DNA from: Actinomycetes bacterium
GTDB taxonomy: Bacteria; Actinomycetota; Actinomycetes; Propionibacteriales; Propionibacteriaceae
DNA length: 64,000 nt
Reading direction: 5' to 3'
Assembly: GCA_023393755.1 (NCBI GenBank)
Contig: JAEXCA010000086.1
Coordinates: 3,537 to 67,536 of the forward strand
The notes under the pieces are model-generated. The model saw only the letters and a list, made by a program, of their open reading frames with translations, did not search any database and was not told the DNA's origin. The first letter of the stretch is position 1; each line of letters opens with the position of its first letter. This document shows, one piece after another, positions 37,076-44,530 of this stretch. The translations under genes were made by a program, and so were the position numbers.

Positions 37076-37786
37076 ATGACACAGGGCCACACCATCGCGG
37101 TGTGCGACGACGATCCCGACATCGTCGAAGCGCTCCGGATCTACCTCACCGGCGAGGGCTACCGGGTGGTCACCGCGGCCGATGGGCATCAGGCGATCGA
37201 CCTGGTCCGCAGCACGTCGATCCACCTTCTGCTGCTGGACGTGATGATGCCAGGCCTGGACGGGATCGCCGCCGCGTCCGTCATCCGGCGGGAGTCGAAC
37301 CTGCCGATCATCTTCCTCAGCGCCAAGGGCGAGGAGGCCGACCGGGTGCTCGGCCTGCACGTCGGTGCCGACGACTACCTGGTCAAGCCGTTCTCGCCGC
37401 TGGAGCTGTTCGCCCGGATCCGCTCGGCGCTGCGCCGCTACACCCAGCTGGGCGGCCTGCCGGCGCCGGAGCCGTCCGAACTGGCCTGGCGCACCGGCGG
37501 GCTGGAACTCAACGACGACCGCAAGACCGTCACGGTGGACGGGACGCCGGTGAGCCTCACCGCGCTGGAGTTCGGCATCCTGCGGCACCTGATCGCCAGC
37601 CCGGACCGGGTTTTCTCCTCGGCGCAGATCTACGAGGCGGTCTGGCGGGAGCCGGCCTTCGATCCGGGACGGACGATCGCCGTCCACGTCCGGCACATCC
37701 GGGAGAAGATCGAGGCCGATCCGAAGCATCCGCGCTACCTGCAGGTGGTCTACGGGTTGGGCTACAAGGTGGTGGCCATCCCATGA
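37076..37786 (+). CDS. VanR-like OmpR-family response regulator
   Basis: 236 residues. Receiver domain with D11-D12-D13, phospho-acceptor D55 in LLLLDVMMPG, K104 in LVKPFSPLELFARI; output winged helix with SLTALEFGILRHLIASPDRVFSSAQIYEAVW cut by short loops and TIAVHVRHIREKIE. The AVW...P....TIAVHVRHIREKIE block is typical of VanR and related regulators. Strong ribosome site GGAAGGAGGG. Its stop overlaps the kinase start (ATGA). Probable target: the upstream carboxypeptidase. Confidence 0.92.
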   Translation: MTQGHTIAVCDDDPDIVEALRIYLTGEGYRVVTAADGHQAIDLVRSTSIHLLLLDVMMPGLDGIAAASVIRRESNLPIIFLSAKGEEADRVLGLHVGADDYLVKPFSPLELFARIRSALRRYTQLGGLPAPEPSELAWRTGGLELNDDRKTVTVDGTPVSLTALEFGILRHLIASPDRVFSSAQIYEAVWREPAFDPGRTIAVHVRHIREKIEADPKHPRYLQVVYGLGYKVVAIP

Positions 37787-39210
37787 CCGCCCGGCGGGTG
37801 GGCAGCGTGGTGACCGTGGGCGGCTTCGCGCTGGCCAGCCTCGGCACGGTGGCCGTGCTCTACAGCAGCGTCTATCCCTTCTCGTACTACGGGCTGAGAT
37901 TGGGGCTGAGCTTCAGCCAGGGGGCCATCCCCGGGCTGATCGCCCTCATCGCCGGACTGGTGATCGCCACCTGGACGTGCCTGGCGGCCGCCGAACGCCG
38001 TTCCACGACCTGGCCGCACCGACTGGACTGGTTCTTCGTCCTCGTCGTGCTGATCGGGGTCTGGACGCTGGTGGTCGGTTTCCTTGAAGCTGGCCGCTCG
38101 TTCCTCGGGTGGCACCTGATCGGCATGACGGTGCTGGCCGTCACTGTCAGCTACCTGTGGGCGACCACCCTGGTGCGGCTGCGGGCGGGGACCGTGGGGG
38201 AGACGATCTTCTGGCCCCGGGTGTTCGCGGTGCTGCCGCTGCGGCAGTTCTCCGGCTTCTTCATCCTCGCGGTGGTGGTGATCGCCACAGGCATCTTCCT
38301 GGTCGGTGCGTACTACCTGCTCGAGACCGCACTGCGCTCCTCCGGGTACAGCAATCTCGGCCTGACCAGCTGGCTGGGCAACGGATTCACCATGATGGCG
38401 CTGCCCGCGTTCACCCTGGCGGTGGTGGCGGTGCTGTGCGCCAACATTCTCTCGATCACCGCCGCGCGCGAGCGGGCAGTGGAGGCGCAACTGCGGGAGG
38501 AGCGGTACCGGGCCGAGTTGGTCACCAATGTCACCCATGACATCCGGACCCCGCTCACGTCGATCGTCAACTACGTCGACCTGATCGACAAGCTGGAACT
38601 GGACGATCCGACGCTGGCCGAGTACACCGGCGTGCTGGGCCGCAAGGCCGAGCGGCTGCGGGTGCTGATCGGCGATCTGCTGGAAGCCTCCCGGGCCAGC
38701 GCCGGCACCCTTCCGGTCAGGCTGCAGCCGATCGACCTGACCGAGTTGCTCGCGCAGGTGTCCGGCGACTTCGACGACGCTCTCGCCGCCCGCGGGCTCA
38801 CCTGGGTCGGCCCACCGCCGGGCCCGGTCTGGGTGCGGGCCGACGGTGAGCACCTGTGGCGGATCCTGGAGAACCTGGTCGGCAACGTGGTGAAGTACGC
38901 CAGGCCGGGCAGTTGCGCCCACGCCGAGCTGTTCCGGACGGCGTCCACCGTCACCCTGCGGCTGGCCAACCTGACCACGGAGCCCCTGCTGGTCTCGGGG
39001 GAGGAGCTGATCGCCCAGTTCAGCCGTGGCGATGCCTCCCGGCACACCGAGGGCAGTGGGCTGGGGCTGTTCATCGCCGATCGGCTGGCCCAGCTGATGG
39101 GCACGTCGCTCCGGGTGGCCGTGGAGGGCACGCACTTCGCTGCCACGCTCGAGTTGCCCGCAGTGGTTCCGGCCGCCGTGAACCGCTCGGTAGTGGCCCC
39201 CGCCCGCTGA
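37783..39210 (+). CDS. VanS-like sensor histidine kinase with many membrane helices
   Basis: 475 residues. About six membrane helices occupy residues 1-225 with little outside sequence, then the HisKA box VTNVTHDIRTPLTSIVNYVD (phospho-accepting His252) and an ATPase domain with NLVGNVVKYA and GSGLGLFIADRLAQ. The VTNVTHDIRTPLTSI form is common in kinases linked to VanY-type carboxypeptidases in Firmicutes and actinobacteria. It is coupled to the response regulator. The membrane-embedded sensor suggests it detects a lipid-linked or membrane-active signal. Confidence 0.9.
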   Translation: MTARRVGSVVTVGGFALASLGTVAVLYSSVYPFSYYGLRLGLSFSQGAIPGLIALIAGLVIATWTCLAAAERRSTTWPHRLDWFFVLVVLIGVWTLVVGFLEAGRSFLGWHLIGMTVLAVTVSYLWATTLVRLRAGTVGETIFWPRVFAVLPLRQFSGFFILAVVVIATGIFLVGAYYLLETALRSSGYSNLGLTSWLGNGFTMMALPAFTLAVVAVLCANILSITAARERAVEAQLREERYRAELVTNVTHDIRTPLTSIVNYVDLIDKLELDDPTLAEYTGVLGRKAERLRVLIGDLLEASRASAGTLPVRLQPIDLTELLAQVSGDFDDALAARGLTWVGPPPGPVWVRADGEHLWRILENLVGNVVKYARPGSCAHAELFRTASTVTLRLANLTTEPLLVSGEELIAQFSRGDASRHTEGSGLGLFIADRLAQLMGTSLRVAVEGTHFAATLELPAVVPAAVNRSVVAPAR

Positions 39211-39295
39211 ACAGCTCGCGGGGGTGCGAGAGCATCTCCGGTGACGGCGATCGGCTGGATCGGACATGACAGCTCAAGATCGCTCGCCCAGACCA

Positions 39296-39324
39296 TTGTA
39301 TTCGTACAACTGTTCGAATATTAT
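39296..39324 (+). promoter_or_regulatory. SOS-type promoter: LexA box in the -35/-10 spacer
   Basis: -35 TTGTAT (39296-39301) and -10 TATTAT (39319-39324) are 17 bases apart, and positions 39302-39317 of the spacer match the actinobacterial LexA consensus TCGAAC-N4-GTTCGA with one mismatch (TCGTAC-AACT-GTTCGA). Transcription would start at or next to the ATG at 39331, giving a leaderless, DNA-damage-induced mRNA. Confidence 0.78.
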
Positions 39325-39330
39325 GTGGTG

Positions 39331-40629
39331 ATGGGGACGCTGCTCAGCAACGAGACTCTGGCCGAGGTGGCCAGGGGTCTTGCCGTGCTGAGCGACGCTG
39401 CCGACGACGTTGAGTTGATTGAACGGATCCGGGTGTTGGAGACGTTGAAGAATGCTGCCGCGGCGGCACAGGCCAGGGCAGCGGTGGTGTTGCGGGAGTT
39501 GCGTGAGGACGAGGAGCGCGCGGCCGGCCGTTCTGCCGCGAAGACGGGGGCGTCGGTGGCTGCTGAGGTGGCTTTGGCCCGGCGGGAGTCGCCGTATCGG
39601 GGCAGGATTCTGACCGGCCTGGCGTGGGTGCTGGCGCGAGAGTTGCCGCGTACCGCGGCGCTGTTCGCTGCCGGCGAGATCTCGGAGTACCGGGCCATGC
39701 TGGTGGCGCGGGAGACCGCATGCCTGTCCCGGTTGGATCGAGGCAGGGTGGATGCGGCGTTGGCGGGCGAGTTGTCGACGCTGTCTGATCGTCAGATCGT
39801 CGCTCGGGCCAAGCGGGTTGCCTACGAGCTTGATCCGCACAGTGTGGTGGAGCGGGTGGCCAGGGCGGAGGCGGATCGGCGGGTGACGATTCGGCCCGCG
39901 CCGGATTGCATGGCGTTGGTCAGCGCCTTGTTGCCGGTGGCTCAAGGGGTGGCGTTGTATGCGGCGCTGCGTCAGGAGGCGGATCGGGCCCGGGTTGCGG
40001 GTGATCCGCGCGGTCGTGGTCAGGTGATGGCCGACACCCTGGTGTGCCGGACGACGGGGCAGCAGGTTGCCGAGGATGTGCCGGTTGAGGTGCAGTTGAT
40101 GATCTCCGATGAGGCGCTGTTGGGCGGTGGGAATGCGCCGGCCAGGTTGGTGGGTCATGGCCCGATTCCGGCGGTGGTTGCCCGCCGGCTCGTGCAGTGC
40201 GCCTCAGAAGCGGGTAGGGCGTCGCTGCGCAGGTTGTACGCTCGCGTTCCGGATGGCCGGTTGGTGGCGATGGAGTCCAGGCAGCGGGTTTTTCCCGAAG
40301 GTTTGCGGCAGTTCATCGTGGCGCGGGATGAGGTGTGTCGGACGCCGTGGTGTGGTGCGCCGGTTCGGCATGCCGACCATGTGGTTCCCGTCCGGGCTGG
40401 CGGTGAGACCAGTGCGAGCAATGGTCAGGGGTTGTGTGTCCAGTGCAATCAGGTGAAGGAGCATCCGGGTTGGCGGGCCAGGCCTGATCCGGACGCGACG
40501 GTGGTGATCACGACTCCCAGCGGCGGCGAGCACACGAGCTTGCCCCCACCGGTGGTTCTGCCTGCACTGGAGTGCCGGCCGGTGGTTGGCATCGTCTACC
40601 CCGGCCTTGGAATGGCGCGCGCCGCCTAG
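39331..40629 (+). CDS. DUF222/HNH endonuclease (13E12-family)
   Basis: 432 residues. An N-terminal DUF222 helical domain (ARGLAVLSDAADDVELIERI, SEYRAMLVARETACLSRLD) is followed by a C-terminal HNH nuclease domain (IVARDEVCRTPWCGAPVRHADHV cut by loops; CNQVKEHPGW) with the two CxxC/HxxH-type metal sites. This family is multicopy in actinobacteria and resembles mobile or selfish genes. The ATG at 39331 follows a complete promoter with a LexA box. Third positions are less G/C-biased (many GTG, TTG, GTT codons) than in neighbours, suggesting transfer. Confidence 0.9.
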   Translation: MGTLLSNETLAEVARGLAVLSDAADDVELIERIRVLETLKNAAAAAQARAAVVLRELREDEERAAGRSAAKTGASVAAEVALARRESPYRGRILTGLAWVLARELPRTAALFAAGEISEYRAMLVARETACLSRLDRGRVDAALAGELSTLSDRQIVARAKRVAYELDPHSVVERVARAEADRRVTIRPAPDCMALVSALLPVAQGVALYAALRQEADRARVAGDPRGRGQVMADTLVCRTTGQQVAEDVPVEVQLMISDEALLGGGNAPARLVGHGPIPAVVARRLVQCASEAGRASLRRLYARVPDGRLVAMESRQRVFPEGLRQFIVARDEVCRTPWCGAPVRHADHVVPVRAGGETSASNGQGLCVQCNQVKEHPGWRARPDPDATVVITTPSGGEHTSLPPPVVLPALECRPVVGIVYPGLGMARAA

Positions 40630-40631
40630 GT

Positions 40632-40832
40632 TCAGTAGGCGAGCAGTCCGCGGCTACGGAAGATGTCCCTGGTGGCTGCCACGAGTTCGGGGGACGGTGG
40701 CGGGGTGTCGTTGAGCTGATAGGCCAGGCCGAGTTCTGCCCACGCCGTGATTGGCGCCGGCGCGGCCCCGCCGCGGGCAATGACAGAATCGGGAGGGTGG
40801 ATTCTCCAGCCGATGGACAAGCGCGGGGTCAC
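40632..40832 (-). CDS. Possible small protein or gene remnant
   Basis: Up to 66 residues. The C-terminal part AWAELGLAYQLNDTPPPSPE... SRGLLAY looks coding by composition, but the N-terminal third lies opposite the pullulanase start and has no ribosome site. It ends three bases from the stop of the DUF222/HNH gene. It may be the tail of a gene cut when the HNH gene arrived. No family recognised. Confidence 0.25.
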   Translation of the reverse strand: MTPRLSIGWRIHPPDSVIARGGAAPAPITAWAELGLAYQLNDTPPPSPELVAATRDIFRSRGLLAY

Positions 40833-43592
40833 TGGCTACGCCGTGACCTGATCGCCTGGCCGGCCGAACTGCCCGCGGAGCTGAATCCGGTCGAACTCGA
40901 CTGGTTGCTGCACTTCAACGCAGACCGAGCGCAGAACGAGCTTGCTCGTTATGCCGAGGTCAAGGCAGAAGCTGACGAGCGCAGCGAGGAGTACTTCAAC
41001 GCAGACCGAGGGCAGAGCGAGCTTGCTCGTTTTGCCGAGGTCAAGGCAGAAGCTGACGAGCGCAGCGAGGAACACTGGCTGATCGCCGAGCCGATCGACC
41101 CGCGCGCCCCGGCACCGCAGCCGTGGGGGACGGCGGTGCTCCGCCCGCTGGCGGGCGGGCTGCCGGAAGAGGTCGCGGCCACCGTCCCGCAGCTGGCCGG
41201 GTATCTGGCGCTGCTGGTCCCGGAGGACGTCCCGGTCACCGAAGCGCTGTGCGGGCAGCTGATGGTCAGCGCCCACCTGCCGTCCGGCCAGCTGGTGCTC
41301 TCCGGTTCGCTGCAGCTTCCGGGGGTGCTCGATCAGGTCTACGCGGCGGCCCGCGACGCCGTGCTGGGCGCGCAGTGGCGGGACGGCGTGCCGACCCTGC
41401 GGGTCTGGGCGCCGACCGCGCGGCGGGTCCGGCTGCTGCTGTGGGGACCGGACGACGACCTGCACGGCGCGGGCCGGCCGCTGCCGATGAGCCGCCGGGG
41501 CGACGGCGTCTGGGAGCTCACCGGGGAACCCGCCTGGGCCGGTCTCCGCTACCGGTACGAGGTGACCGTCCACACCCCGCACCACGGCCGGGTGGTCTCC
41601 AACCAGGTCACCGACCCCTACTCGGTGGCGCTCACCGTCAACTCCACCCATTCGGTGCTGGCCGACCTGGCCGATCCCGCGTTGATGCCGCCGGGCTGGG
41701 CGACCACCCCCAGCCCGCCGCTGGAGCACCCGGTCGACCAGGTGATCTACGAGTTGCACGTCCGGGACTTCTCGGTCAGCGACCGGACCGTCCCGGAAGC
41801 CCTGCGCGGCAGCTTCCTCGCCTTCGGGCAGGATTCGGCCGGCATGGCGCACCTGCGGCGGCTGGCCCGGGCCGGGCTGACCTCCGTCCAGCTGCTCCCC
41901 GTTTTCGACAACGCCGCGGTGGAGGAGCACCCCGGCCAGTGGACGCCGCCGCCGGCCGAGCTGCTGAAGGCGCTGCCGCCGGATTCGCCCGAGCAGCAGC
42001 GGTACGTCGCCGCCCATGCGGACGGGTACAACTGGGGCTACGAGCCGTGGCACTTCTTCGCTCCCGAGGGCTCGTACGCCGCCAGCCTCGCCGCCGCCGA
42101 GGGCCCGGGCCGCACCGTCGAGTTCCGGACGGCGGTCGGCGCGCTGCATGCCGCCGGGCTGCGGGTCGTCCTCGACATGGTGTTCAACCACACCTCCAGC
42201 GCCGGGCAGGACAACAAGTCTGTGCTCGACCGGATCGTCCCGGGCTACTACCACCGGCTCTCCGCCGACGGCCGGGTGGAGACCTCCACCTGCTGCCCGA
42301 ACGTCGCCACCGAACACCTGATGGCCCAGAAGCTGATGGTGGACGCCTGTGTCTCCTGGGCCCGCCACTACCGGGTGGACGGCTACCGCTTCGACCTGAT
42401 GGGCCACCACAGCCGGGACAACCTGCTGGCGGTGCGGGCGGCGCTGGACGCCCTGACCCCGGAGGCCGACGGGGTGGACGGGCCGTCGATCACCATCTAC
42501 GGCGAAGGCTGGAACTTCGGCGAGGTGGCATTCAACGCCCGGTTCGTCCAGGCCAGCCAGGGTCAGCTGGGCGGCACCTCGATCGCCACCTTCTCCGACC
42601 GGCTGCGGGACGCGGTGCGCGGCGGCGGAGCCTTCGACGACCCGCGGCTGCCCGGCTACGGCACCGGCCTGGCCGCCGGTGCCGATCAGGAGCGGCTGCT
42701 GGAGGCGGTCGATCTGGTGCAGTTGGGGCTGGCGGGCACGCTGCGCACGTTCCCGTTCCGCTCCGCGCGGTCCGGGCAGCCCACCCGGGGCGACCAGTTG
42801 CCGTACCACGGCTGGGTGGCCGGCTACGCCGACCAGCCGGACGAGGTGATCAGCTACGTCGACGCCCACGACAACGAGACCCTGTTCGACGCGCTCACCC
42901 TGAAGCTGCCGCAGGCCACCCCGATGGCCGACCGGGTGCGGCTCAACACCCTCTGCCTGGCCTGCGCCACGCTGGGCCAGTCGCCGGTGATGTGGCATGC
43001 CGGCACCGACATCCTGCGATCGAAGAGCCTGGACCGGAACTCCTACGTCTCCGGCGACTGGTTCAACTATCTCGACTTCTCGCTCACCGACAACGGCTTC
43101 GGTGCCGGCCTGCCGCCGGAACAGGACAACGGGCCGGTCTGGGCGATCCTCGGCCCGCTGCTGGCCGATCCCGCGCTCAAGCCCGCCCCGTCCGACATCC
43201 GGCTGGCGCACGAACTGGCGCTCGACCTGCTGCGGCTGCGGGCCTCGACCCGGCTGTTCCGGCTGCGGGACGCGGCCGCGATCACGCAGGCGGTGAGCTT
43301 CCCGGTCTCCGGCACCTGGCAACAAGTCCCGGGAGTGGTCGTGATGCGGATCGCCGACCAGGTGGCCGAATCCCGCTGGCGCAGCCTGGTGACCGTGTTC
43401 AACCCCACCCCGCGTCCGGTGGTTCAGGCGATCCCGTTCGACACGACCGGCTTCGTCCTGCACCCGGTGCAGGTCAAGGGCGTGGACGAGGTGGTACGTC
43501 AGGCTCGTCCGGGGGAGGCCGAGTTCGCCGTCCCCGCCCTGACGGTCGCGGTCTTCGTCGAACCCGCTACAGCTTCCTGGCCGGAATCGTGA
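40797..43592 (+). CDS. pulA: Pullulanase-type alpha-1,6-glucosidase (GH13)
   Basis: 931 residues, no signal peptide, so probably cytoplasmic and part of glycogen or maltodextrin breakdown. Layout: N-terminal domain, two 27-residue repeats (about 39-92) that do not belong to the family, a CBM48-like domain (TLRVWAPTARRVRLLLWG), and the GH13 barrel with YELHVRDFS, VVLDMVFNHT, nucleophile D533 in GYRFDLMG, acid/base E570 in IYGEGWNFGE and D692 in YVDAHDNE. The GTG at 40797 has GGGAGG close upstream. Its 3' end overlaps the convergent metallopeptidase gene by 26 bases. Confidence 0.9.
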   Translation: MDSPADGQARGHWLRRDLIAWPAELPAELNPVELDWLLHFNADRAQNELARYAEVKAEADERSEEYFNADRGQSELARFAEVKAEADERSEEHWLIAEPIDPRAPAPQPWGTAVLRPLAGGLPEEVAATVPQLAGYLALLVPEDVPVTEALCGQLMVSAHLPSGQLVLSGSLQLPGVLDQVYAAARDAVLGAQWRDGVPTLRVWAPTARRVRLLLWGPDDDLHGAGRPLPMSRRGDGVWELTGEPAWAGLRYRYEVTVHTPHHGRVVSNQVTDPYSVALTVNSTHSVLADLADPALMPPGWATTPSPPLEHPVDQVIYELHVRDFSVSDRTVPEALRGSFLAFGQDSAGMAHLRRLARAGLTSVQLLPVFDNAAVEEHPGQWTPPPAELLKALPPDSPEQQRYVAAHADGYNWGYEPWHFFAPEGSYAASLAAAEGPGRTVEFRTAVGALHAAGLRVVLDMVFNHTSSAGQDNKSVLDRIVPGYYHRLSADGRVETSTCCPNVATEHLMAQKLMVDACVSWARHYRVDGYRFDLMGHHSRDNLLAVRAALDALTPEADGVDGPSITIYGEGWNFGEVAFNARFVQASQGQLGGTSIATFSDRLRDAVRGGGAFDDPRLPGYGTGLAAGADQERLLEAVDLVQLGLAGTLRTFPFRSARSGQPTRGDQLPYHGWVAGYADQPDEVISYVDAHDNETLFDALTLKLPQATPMADRVRLNTLCLACATLGQSPVMWHAGTDILRSKSLDRNSYVSGDWFNYLDFSLTDNGFGAGLPPEQDNGPVWAILGPLLADPALKPAPSDIRLAHELALDLLRLRASTRLFRLRDAAAITQAVSFPVSGTWQQVPGVVVMRIADQVAESRWRSLVTVFNPTPRPVVQAIPFDTTGFVLHPVQVKGVDEVVRQARPGEAEFAVPALTVAVFVEPATASWPES
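40912..41073 (+). repeat. 81-bp in-frame tandem repeat inside the pullulanase gene
   Basis: Unit 1 40912-40992 and unit 2 40993-41073 differ at only a few positions (for example AGCGCAGAACG versus GGGCAGAGCG, TAT versus TTT). Each unit contains the hairpin AACGAGC-TT-GCTCGTT and ends in GACGAGCGCAGCGAGG. Each encodes 27 residues of the type FNADRxQxELAR and AEVKAEADERSEE. Codons such as GCA and GCT are rarer in the surrounding gene. Confidence 0.88.
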
Positions 43593-44433
43593 AGGTGTCG
43601 CAGCTGCCCACCCCGCTGTCGTAGCCGGTGGCGAACCAGCGCTGCCGCTGCTCGCTGGAACCGTGCGTCCAGCTCTCCGGGTTCACCATGCCGCCCGACT
43701 GCTGCTGGATGTGGTCGTCCCCGACCGTGGCGGCGGCGTTCAGCGCATCGGCCAGTTCCTGCTTGGTCGGTGCCTTCAGGTAGGGCACGCCGTTGGCGTC
43801 CTTCTGCTCGGTCATGGCGCCCACCCAGGCGCCGGCGAAGCAGTCCGCCTGCAACTCCAGCCGCACCCCGTTGCTGTCCGGGCCGGAGCCGTTGTTCGGG
43901 TACTTCGCCATGATGCCGGTGATGTTCTGGACGTGATGCCCGTACTCGTGCGCGACCACGTAGAGCTGGGCAAGGCTCTGCCCGGAGGCGCCGAACTGCT
44001 CGCGGAGGATCTGGAAGAAGGTCGGGTCGATGTAGACCCCTTCGTCGCCGGGGCAGTAGAAGGGCCCGACCGCATTGGATGCGGTGCCGCAGGCGGTCGG
44101 CGTCGAGCCGTCCACGATGGTCAGGGACGGCTTGCGGTAGTCCTCCAACTGGCTCGCCCAGAACTGGTCCAGGGAGAGCGAGACGGCGGCGATCCGGCAG
44201 GCGTCGTCGGTATTGGCGTCCTGCCCGGTCTCGCAGGCCGCCAGCGAGGTCTGCTCGGCCGGCTGCTGGTTGCCGGTGTTGGTGAGCAGGCCGGTCAGGT
44301 CGGTGCCGGTGAACATGCTGATCAACAGCACGACGACGGTCGCCAGCCCGACACCGCCGCCGGCGATGGCGGCGGTGCGGCCGCGCCGGCGGGCGGTGTT
44401 GCCGCTGACGTCCGCGTTCGGGTTGAAAGTCAT
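43567..44433 (-). CDS. YpfJ-type neutral zinc metallopeptidase (membrane-anchored)
   Basis: 288 residues. A basic N-terminus and one membrane anchor (AAIAGGGVGLATVVVLLISMF) precede a secreted peptidase domain with the zinc motif VVAHEYGHHVQ and third ligand region RLELQADCFAG. Domain start is marked by FYCPGDEGVYIDPTFFQIL. Cysteines near C68/C79 and at the end could form disulfides. Substrate unknown. A TAGCCT box six bases before the ATG suggests a leaderless mRNA. The gene's last 26 bases overlap the end of the pullulanase gene. Confidence 0.9.
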   Translation of the reverse strand: MTFNPNADVSGNTARRRGRTAAIAGGGVGLATVVVLLISMFTGTDLTGLLTNTGNQQPAEQTSLAACETGQDANTDDACRIAAVSLSLDQFWASQLEDYRKPSLTIVDGSTPTACGTASNAVGPFYCPGDEGVYIDPTFFQILREQFGASGQSLAQLYVVAHEYGHHVQNITGIMAKYPNNGSGPDSNGVRLELQADCFAGAWVGAMTEQKDANGVPYLKAPTKQELADALNAAATVGDDHIQQQSGGMVNPESWTHGSSEQRQRWFATGYDSGVGSCDTFTIPARKL

Positions 44434-44439
44434 GGCCAG

Positions 44440-44445
44440 AGGCTA
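44440..44445 (-). promoter_or_regulatory. Leaderless -10 box of the metallopeptidase gene
   Basis: TAGCCT on the minus strand, six bases before the ATG at 44433. Confidence 0.4.
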
Positions 44446-44530
44446 GCGCGACCTCCGGAACGCGCCGAGCCCGACAACCGGATCGCGATAGGGTGAAGCG
44501 GAACTCTGTGACGGATGTGAAAGGCCGACG

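Noticed and set aside
40912..41073. A CRISPR array
   Set aside because: Only two long units in direct contact, inside a coding frame, with no spacers and no cas genes in the window.
40836..43463. 875-codon open frame opposite the pullulanase gene
   Set aside because: Antisense shadow; composition is biased and no family motif appears, while the plus strand has the complete GH13 catalytic set.
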